NCBI GenBank assembly: GCA_023135025.1
Contig: JAGLTY010000111.1
Location: forward strand, 1-7,061
DNA length: 7,061 nt
Source: Bacteroidales bacterium
Lineage (GTDB): Bacteria; Bacteroidota; Bacteroidia; Bacteroidales; GCA-2748055
Direction: 5' to 3'
Shown piece by piece: positions 1 through 4,624 of the stretch (position 1 is the first letter of the stretch; every line of letters begins with the position of its first letter). The notes under the pieces were generated by a model, which saw nothing but the letters and a program-made list of their open reading frames with translations, was not told where the DNA came from and did not search any database. Both the position numbers and the translations under genes were made by a program.

Positions 1-500
1 TAGGGATATTGTTTCGGGAAGAGGTAGAATCGCTCTTTTCCGGAAACCTGGTGTTGGTGGGAGGCGCCCTGATGGTAACAGCACTCCTGTTGATCTCCAC
101 CCAGCTGGTAAAACCAGGTAAAAAGAAGATTCCGTTTCTTGATGCACTCCTTATGGGTATCGCACAGGCCATCGCTACCATCCCGGGAATTTCCCGGTCA
201 GGTGCAACCATCTCCACCGGTCTGCTATTAAAAAACGGACGCAGTGATGTGGCACAGTTCTCCTTCCTGATGGTGCTGCTGCCCATCATCGGAGCCGCCT
301 TACTGGATATTCTCTCTATTTCATCCGCCAGTTCAGAGGCCGGAATTGCCACAGGTTCGCTGGTCATTGGTTTCCTGGCTGCCTACCTGTCGGGATACCT
401 GGCATGCAGGTGGATGATCAATCTTGTAAAAAAGGGAAACCTCTACTGGTTTGCCATCTATTGTGCAGTTGTGGGAATCGTTTCAATCATCTTTGCCTGA
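1..500 (+). CDS. uppP: Undecaprenyl-diphosphatase (UppP/BacA), C-terminal part, cut by window start
   Basis: Integral membrane enzyme that dephosphorylates undecaprenyl diphosphate to undecaprenyl phosphate, recycling the lipid carrier for peptidoglycan and surface polysaccharides. The frame is open from the first complete codon (base 3) to TGA at 498-500, giving about 165 residues; the family is usually about 260-270, so roughly 100 N-terminal residues are missing. The TTG at base 9 is an internal leucine codon, not a start. The diagnostic motif PGISRSGATIS is encoded near 177-209. In the family this is one of two conserved segments that form the active site; the other, a Glu-containing segment near the N-terminus, lies upstream of the window. 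Several hydrophobic stretches follow (around FLMVLLPIIGAALLDIL, a Gly/Ala-rich helix pair, and the C-terminal YWFAIYCAVVGIVSIIFA), as expected for a multi-pass membrane protein. The next gene starts 4 nt after the stop, so the two are very probably co-transcribed. The family assignment is firm; which phosphatase paralogue dominates in this organism cannot be told. Confidence 0.95.
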   Translation, partial: GILFREEVESLFSGNLVLVGGALMVTALLLISTQLVKPGKKKIPFLDALLMGIAQAIATIPGISRSGATISTGLLLKNGRSDVAQFSFLMVLLPIIGAALLDILSISSASSEAGIATGSLVIGFLAAYLSGYLACRWMINLVKKGNLYWFAIYCAVVGIVSIIFA

Positions 501-504
501 TTCT

Positions 505-1206
505 ATGGAGTATAATCGTCCCGAAACATACCTGGACGGAGCGGTCCTGTATATTGACAAGCCCCTGACCTGGACATCGTTCGATGTGGTCAACAAGATC
601 CGGAAATCGCTCAGGCATCACCTGGGAATTCAGAAAATCAAGGTGGGGCATGCAGGCACACTGGACCCTCTGGCTACCGGACTGGTTATTATCTGTACCG
701 GCAAAGCCACCAAACAGATCATGCAGTATCAAGATATGGATAAGGCATATACAGCACAGGTCAGGCTCGGCGCCACCACTCCTTCATTCGATCTGGAAAC
801 AGAAGTGGATAAAACCTATCCGTGGGAGCATATCACCTCCGATAAAATTGAGCAGGCATTATCGAAGTTATCGGGCGACCAGGAGCAGATGCCTCCCCTC
901 TATTCAGCCAAAAGCGTGGATGGGAAACGTGCCTATGCAATGGCCAGAAAAGGAAAACAGGTGGAACTAAAACCCCAGCAGGTACACATATCCCACCTGG
1001 AGTTGCTGTCCGAAAATCTGCCTGAAATTGAACTCCGTGTGGAGTGTAGCAAGGGCACTTATATCAGATCCCTGGCCAGGGATCTGGGTTCAATACTCGA
1101 TTCAGGGGCTCATTTAACCGGACTCAGACGCACCAGAATTGGTCCATACCATGTGGACAAAGCCATTTCTATAGAGAACTTTATAGAAAATCTTAAACTT
1201 TTGTAA
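505..1206 (+). CDS. truB: tRNA pseudouridine-55 synthase TruB, short form without PUA domain
   Basis: Isomerises uridine 55 in the T-loop of tRNAs to pseudouridine, in the cytoplasm. The 233-residue protein shows the TruB signatures in order: the N-terminal YIDKPLTWTSFDVV segment (about residues 16-29), the catalytic block GHAGTLDPLATG (48-59) with the presumed nucleophile Asp54, KAYTA with Tyr82 matching the conserved active-site tyrosine, PPLYSAKSVDGKRAYAMAR before the middle, and CSKGTYIRSLARDLG (181-195) with the conserved Arg188. It ends soon after the RTRIGPYHV segment, so it lacks the C-terminal PUA-like domain of the roughly 310-residue E. coli enzyme; short forms of this kind are usual in Bacteroidota. 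I chose ATG at 505 because it lies 4 nt past the uppP stop and leaves a family-typical N-terminus. A TTG at 451 would add 18 unsupported residues overlapping uppP. No Shine-Dalgarno sequence is visible. Confidence 0.96.
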   Translation: MEYNRPETYLDGAVLYIDKPLTWTSFDVVNKIRKSLRHHLGIQKIKVGHAGTLDPLATGLVIICTGKATKQIMQYQDMDKAYTAQVRLGATTPSFDLETEVDKTYPWEHITSDKIEQALSKLSGDQEQMPPLYSAKSVDGKRAYAMARKGKQVELKPQQVHISHLELLSENLPEIELRVECSKGTYIRSLARDLGSILDSGAHLTGLRRTRIGPYHVDKAISIENFIENLKLL

Positions 1207-1229
1207 CAAATTTGCGTTTTTTACGTATA
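1200..1229 (+). promoter_or_regulatory. Candidate Bacteroidota-type promoter for queA
   Basis: The end of truB and the following gap contain TTTG (1200-1203) and, 18 nt further on, TACGTATA (1222-1229). This compares with the Bacteroidota pattern of TTTG, about 17-23 nt, then TAnnTTTG. The -33-like box is exact, but the -7-like box matches only four of six fixed positions, so the call is weak. A start near 1235 would give a leader of about 30 nt before the queA ATG. An alternative -7-like sequence, CAAATTTG at 1207-1214, has one mismatch but no good upstream box. The 60-nt gap is the longest within the gene run, which makes an internal promoter plausible. Confidence 0.3.
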
Positions 1230-1266
1230 ACGATGCTCGCATCAAATAAAAATTCACAATTGTAAT

Positions 1267-2316
1267 ATGAAGTTATCCCAATACAAATTCAATTTACCCC
1301 CCGAGCTGATTGCAAAATTCCCAGCCAAAAATCGTGATGAATCCAGGTTGATGGTTTTGCATCGGGACACAGAAAAAATAGAACACAAATCCTTTAAAGA
1401 TATCATCAACTATTTCGATGATCGCGATGTGATGGTGTTCAATGACACCAAAGTATTTCCAGCCCGTCTATATGGAAACAAAGAGAAAACCGGGGCCGAG
1501 ATTGAGGTGTTTCTCTTAAGGGAACTCAATAGGGAACAGCGTCTCTGGGATGTACTGGTGGATCCGGCCCGTAAAATCAGGATCGGAAACAAACTCTACT
1601 TCGGAGAGGATGATGTGCTGGTTGCCGAGGTTATTGATAATACCACCTCCAGAGGCAGAACACTGCGGTTTCTTTATGACGGCGATTATGATGAATTTAA
1701 AAAGACTCTTTTTGAACTGGGCGAAACACCACTTCCCAAGTTTATCGAAAGAAAGGTGGAGCCGGAAGACAGAGAGCGTTATCAGACCGTTTATGCCAAA
1801 CATGAAGGTGCGGTAGCCGCTCCCACTGCAGGGATGCACTTCAGCCGGGAACTGTTGAAGCGCCTTGAGATCAAGGGTATTGACTTTGCTTATATCACAC
1901 TACATGTGGGACTGGGGAATTTCCGAAGCGTGGATGTGGAAGATCTGACCAAGCATAAGATGGACTCTGAAAGAATTCATATCCTGGACGATTCGGTCAA
2001 GCTGGTCAATGCAGCAAAAGAGAGGAAAAACAATGTATGCGCAGTTGGAACCACTGTTATGCGAACACTTGAGAGTTCCGTTTCGACCGATGGATTCCTC
2101 AAGGAGTTTGACGGGTGGACCAATAAATTCATCTTTCCACCCTACGAATTCAGCGTACCCAACAGAATGGTTTCCAACTTCCACTTGCCCTATTCAACAC
2201 TTCTGATGATGGTATCTGCATTTGCAGGGTATAATCAACTATTGAATGCCTATGAGGTTGCCATCAAGGAGAAGTACAAATTCGGAACCTATGGAGATGC
2301 GATGCTGATCCTGTAA
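1267..2316 (+). CDS. queA: S-adenosylmethionine:tRNA ribosyltransferase-isomerase (QueA)
   Basis: Transfers and isomerises the ribosyl part of S-adenosylmethionine onto 7-aminomethyl-7-deazaguanine at wobble position 34 of tRNAs with GUN anticodons, making epoxyqueuosine, the penultimate step of queuosine synthesis. The 349-residue length matches the family (about 340-360). Landmarks in order are the N-terminal [29 protein letters not shown] from Asn59, a family-typical [32 protein letters not shown] (181-192), [43 protein letters not shown], and the C-terminal [10 protein letters not shown] (340-349). ATG 1267 gives a start matching the family N-terminus; no Shine-Dalgarno sequence is seen. 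It follows truB after 60 nt and precedes the GH3 gene by 10 nt. No other queuosine gene is in the window, so whether the cell makes or salvages the precursor cannot be judged. No frameshift or missing motif was seen. Confidence 0.97.
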   Translation: MKLSQYKFNLPPELIAKFPAKNRDESRLMVLHRDTEKIEHKSFKDIINYFDDRDVMVFNDTKVFPARLYGNKEKTGAEIEVFLLRELNREQRLWDVLVDPARKIRIGNKLYFGEDDVLVAEVIDNTTSRGRTLRFLYDGDYDEFKKTLFELGETPLPKFIERKVEPEDRERYQTVYAKHEGAVAAPTAGMHFSRELLKRLEIKGIDFAYITLHVGLGNFRSVDVEDLTKHKMDSERIHILDDSVKLVNAAKERKNNVCAVGTTVMRTLESSVSTDGFLKEFDGWTNKFIFPPYEFSVPNRMVSNFHLPYSTLLMMVSAFAGYNQLLNAYEVAIKEKYKFGTYGDAMLIL

Positions 2317-2326
2317 ACAATCCTGC

Positions 2327-3841
2327 ATGCCCCTGATAAACTCCATTATATCCTGGGTGAATGTGAAACGGCTTCACCAGATTGAGCTGTTCATGAAGTA
2401 CCCCTTTGACGTACAGCAGGAGGTTTTTGGTAAATTGATAGAACAGGCGCTCCGTACCACCTGGGGCGTTCAGTATGGCTTCGACTCCATTAATTCCATT
2501 GAAGAGTATCAGGAGAGGGTGCCTATCAGTACCTACGATGATGTAAAACCGTATATCAACCGGCTCCGGGAGGGCGAACAGAACCTGCTCTGGCCCACGG
2601 AGATCAAGTGGTTTGCCAAATCGTCCGGCACCACCTCCGATAAGAGCAAGTTTATCCCGGTCAGCAACGAAGCAATGGAAGATTGCCACTTCAGGGCAGC
2701 CAAGGATGTGATTGCATTCTATACGAAACAGCGACCTGATAGTGCCGTTCTGAAAGGAAAAACCCTTACACTGGGGGGAAGTGCGGAGGTAAATAATCTC
2801 AGCAACCAGTCCTACTACGGAGACTTGTCGGCTGTTCTTATTGAAAACCTCCCCTTCTGGGCACAGTTTATCCGAACACCAACTTCAGAAATTGCGCTGA
2901 TTCCTGATTTTGAAGAAAAGCTGGATAAGATTACCCGTCACACTGTTAATGAAAATGTTACGAGCATTGCAGGCGTCCCCTCCTGGAACCTGGTACTGCT
3001 GAGGGCGGTCCTCGATTTTACCGGTAAAAACAATATCCTGGAGGTATGGCCCAACCTTGAACTCTTCACCCATGGAGGGGTCAGTTTTACCCCCTACCGT
3101 GAAACGTTCAATAAGCTGATTCCATCAGATAAGATGAATTACCTGGAGACTTACAACGCTTCGGAAGGTTTCTTTGGGATCCAGGATGATCTGGAACGGG
3201 ACGATATGTTGCTGATGCTCGATCTGGGAATATTTTATGAATTCCTTCCCCTGGATCACCTGAATGAGCCCAACCCTCCCATCTATAGCGTTGGTGATGT
3301 GGAGACAGGGGTAAACTACGCCATGGTCATCACCACCAATGGTGGATTGTGGCGCTATATGATCGGCGATACAGTTGTATTCACCTCCCTCAATCCACAC
3401 AGGATAAAAATATCGGGGCGCACCAAATACTACATCAATGCTTTTGGGGAAGAGGTTATCATGGAGAATGCAGAGAAGGCACTGATAACTGCCTGCAAAG
3501 AGACCGGGGCCGTTATTAAGGAGTACACAGCCGGTCCCCTGTTTATGAGTGAAGATTCCAAAGGTGGACATGAATGGATGATCGAATTTGAGAATCCACC
3601 CGGCAACCTGGATCGATTTACAGAGGTGCTCGATACAACGCTGAGTTCTGTGAACTCGGATTATGAAGCCAAGCGTTACAAGAACCTCACACTAATGCTC
3701 CCAAAAGTCGTTTCGCTTAAACCCGGAACCTTTTACAAATGGATGCAAAAACGTGGGAAGCTGGGCGGTCAGAACAAAATTCCAAGGCTTGCCAACGACC
3801 GGAAATATTTAGATGAGCTATCTGACATTTTAACCCAATAA
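2327..3841 (+). CDS. GH3-family adenylate-forming enzyme, substrate unknown
   Basis: Member of the GH3 branch of the acyl-adenylating (ANL) superfamily, best known from plants, where GH3 proteins activate a carboxylic acid such as jasmonate or indole-acetate with ATP and join it to an amino acid. The 504 residues show the nucleotide-binding loop SSGTTSDKSKFIPVS (99-113), a conserved TLGGS (148-152), GVPSW (216-220), THGG (248-251), the ATP-contacting YNASEG (276-281), GGLWRYMIGD (339-348) with its aspartate in the place of the ribose-binding residue, KISGRTKYYINAFGEE (361-376) at the domain hinge, and a C-terminal GGQNKIPRL (481-489) whose lysine may act in adenylation. All ATP-site motifs look intact, so it should be active. 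No signal peptide is visible; it is probably cytosolic. ATG 2327 is 10 nt after the queA stop, pointing to co-transcription. The physiological substrate and role of bacterial GH3 proteins are not established as far as I know; the neighbours do not reveal them. The customary label 'auxin-responsive promoter family' is a misnomer here. Confidence 0.93.
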   Translation: MPLINSIISWVNVKRLHQIELFMKYPFDVQQEVFGKLIEQALRTTWGVQYGFDSINSIEEYQERVPISTYDDVKPYINRLREGEQNLLWPTEIKWFAKSSGTTSDKSKFIPVSNEAMEDCHFRAAKDVIAFYTKQRPDSAVLKGKTLTLGGSAEVNNLSNQSYYGDLSAVLIENLPFWAQFIRTPTSEIALIPDFEEKLDKITRHTVNENVTSIAGVPSWNLVLLRAVLDFTGKNNILEVWPNLELFTHGGVSFTPYRETFNKLIPSDKMNYLETYNASEGFFGIQDDLERDDMLLMLDLGIFYEFLPLDHLNEPNPPIYSVGDVETGVNYAMVITTNGGLWRYMIGDTVVFTSLNPHRIKISGRTKYYINAFGEEVIMENAEKALITACKETGAVIKEYTAGPLFMSEDSKGGHEWMIEFENPPGNLDRFTEVLDTTLSSVNSDYEAKRYKNLTLMLPKVVSLKPGTFYKWMQKRGKLGGQNKIPRLANDRKYLDELSDILTQ

Positions 3842-3856
3842 AAGTTACTATCTTTA
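3828..3856 (+). promoter_or_regulatory. Candidate promoter for the deoxynucleoside kinase gene
   Basis: TATCTTTA at 3849-3856 differs from the Bacteroidota -7 consensus TAnnTTTG only at the last base. It lies just after the GH3 stop and 28 nt before the kinase ATG. The upstream box is poor: the nearest T-rich candidate is TTTT at 3828-3831 with a 17-nt spacer. A start near 3862 would give a short leader. An AAGGA sequence at 3878-3882 is too close to the ATG (2 nt) to be a good Shine-Dalgarno site. The kinase may therefore be expressed both from this promoter and by read-through. Confidence 0.35.
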
Positions 3857-3884
3857 GTCTGACTCACCCATTAAATCAAGGAAT

Positions 3885-4499
3885 ATGCATGTAGCTGTTG
3901 CGGGAAACATCGGGTCCGGTAAAACCACGTTAACAAGTTTATTATCTAAGCATTACGCCTGGGAAGCCCATTATGAAGATGTGGATGATAATCCCTATCT
4001 GAATGACTTCTACCAGGACATGCAGCGCTGGTCCTTTAACCTGCAGATCTATTTTGTCAACAGTCGTTTCAGCCAGATCGTTAAGATCCGTCAATCGGGG
4101 AAGAAGATTATCCAGGATCGTACCATTTATGAGGACGCCTTTATTTTCGCCCCCAATCTGCACAGCATGGGATTAATGAGTACCAGGGACTTTGAAAACT
4201 ATTTTGCCCTGTTTAACCTGATGAGCTCCCTGATCGAACCTCCCGATCTGCTGATCTACCTGCGCGCCTCCATTCCCACCCTGGTGGAACAGATACAGCA
4301 AAGGGGAAGGAAGTATGAGAACAACATACGTCTGGACTACCTGAAACATCTGAACGAACGGTACGAAGCGTGGGTAGAGACCTACAACCTTGGTAAAATG
4401 CTGATTGTGAATGTGGACAACCTCAACTTTCGTGATAAACCGGAAGATCTGAGTTCTGTTATCGACGACATCAACGCACAGATCCACGGACTCTTTTAA
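3885..4499 (+). CDS. Deoxynucleoside kinase (dNK/dGK/dCK-like)
   Basis: Phosphorylates deoxyribonucleosides to their 5'-monophosphates using a nucleoside triphosphate, feeding salvaged bases into dNTP pools in the cytoplasm. The 204-residue length fits bacterial members (about 200-220). Visible motifs are the Walker A loop GNIGSGKTT (7-15), a catalytic-region acid at Glu31, the RWSFNLQIYF segment (48-57) whose Gln54 corresponds to the base-contacting glutamine of the family, the DRTIYED motif (78-84) of the catalytic core, and the arginine-rich lid RGRKYENNI (140-148). The final residues EAWVETYN and LIVNVDNLNF follow the family pattern. ATG 3885 puts the P-loop at the very N-terminus, as expected. 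Base preference (adenine, guanine, cytosine or thymine) cannot be decided by eye, so no symbol is given. It is the last gene of the rightward run, 43 nt after the GH3 stop, and converges with the peptidase gene on the other strand. Confidence 0.93.
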   Translation: MHVAVAGNIGSGKTTLTSLLSKHYAWEAHYEDVDDNPYLNDFYQDMQRWSFNLQIYFVNSRFSQIVKIRQSGKKIIQDRTIYEDAFIFAPNLHSMGLMSTRDFENYFALFNLMSSLIEPPDLLIYLRASIPTLVEQIQQRGRKYENNIRLDYLKHLNERYEAWVETYNLGKMLIVNVDNLNFRDKPEDLSSVIDDINAQIHGLF

Positions 4500-4509
4500 A
4501 GTCAAGCTC

Positions 4510-4578
4510 AAGATTGTATTCTCACCGCTTAAAATTGTCCGAAATGACAATTTGTAGGCGCTTTCGCTCTACAATCTT
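4510..4578. repeat. Outer arms of a nested inverted repeat between convergent genes
   Basis: AAGATTGTA at 4510-4518 is a perfect reverse complement of TACAATCTT at 4570-4578, a 9-bp stem enclosing 51 nt that itself contains a second perfect inverted repeat. It begins 11 nt after the kinase stop. The right arm overlaps the 3' arm of the hairpin at 4552-4574, so the outer stem and that hairpin cannot form together. Because both DNA strands are symmetric, transcripts from either side could fold here. Its role is unknown; contribution to transcript ends or 3'-end stability is the simplest reading. Confidence 0.5.
4532..4553. terminator. Hairpin in convergent gap, possible bidirectional terminator
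   Basis: AAATTGTC (4532-4539) and GACAATTT (4546-4553) form a perfect 8-bp stem around a 6-nt loop (CGAAAT). It lies between the kinase stop at 4499 and the peptidase stop at 4625. The stem is A/T-rich. On the minus strand the 3' arm ends in TTTT; on the plus strand only TTT precedes GTAGG. It is thus a weak intrinsic terminator by classical criteria, supported mainly by its position between convergent genes. Confidence 0.4.
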
Positions 4579-4579
4579 T
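4552..4579 (+). terminator. Candidate terminator hairpin of the rightward gene run
   Basis: TTGTAG (4552-4557) pairs with CTACAA (4569-4574), and the inner GCG (4558-4560) pairs with CGC (4565-4567), leaving a CTTT loop and one bulged T (4568). The stem is followed by TCTTT, a modest T-rich tail for rightward transcripts ending the uppP-to-kinase run. It shares two bases with the preceding hairpin and five with the outer repeat arm, so these folds are alternatives. Confidence 0.4.
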
Positions 4580-4588
4580 ACACCTGTT

Positions 4589-4604
4589 AAAAGAGGCCTC
4601 CTCC
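4589..4604 (-). terminator. Candidate weak terminator of the M16 peptidase gene
   Basis: Read on the minus strand, GAGG (4603-4600), loop AGG and CCTC (4596-4593) form a short G/C-rich stem followed by TTTT (4592-4589), 21 nt past the peptidase stop codon. The four-pair stem is short. The overlapping 8-base palindrome GAGGCCTC cannot itself form a hairpin. It may act together with the larger hairpins further left. Confidence 0.3.
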
Positions 4605-4624
4605 AAAAAAATGAAGACAGAATT

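Noticed and set aside
451..504. TTG at 451 as an extended start for truB
   Set aside because: It would overlap uppP by 50 nt and add 18 residues without family resemblance; ATG 505 gives the typical N-terminus.
1232..1243. GATGC-TC-GCATC as a truB terminator
   Set aside because: A two-base loop is too tight for a stable hairpin of this size, and an A-rich rather than T-rich tract follows.
1207..1266. preQ1 riboswitch before queA
   Set aside because: The 60-nt gap is A/T-rich and lacks the G/C stem, C-rich loop and A-rich tail pattern of preQ1 aptamers; such elements usually precede precursor synthesis or transport genes.
3125..3571. 148-codon open frame on the minus strand inside the GH3 gene
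   Set aside because: It lies wholly within a gene with full motif support on the other strand and resembles no protein family; shadow frame.
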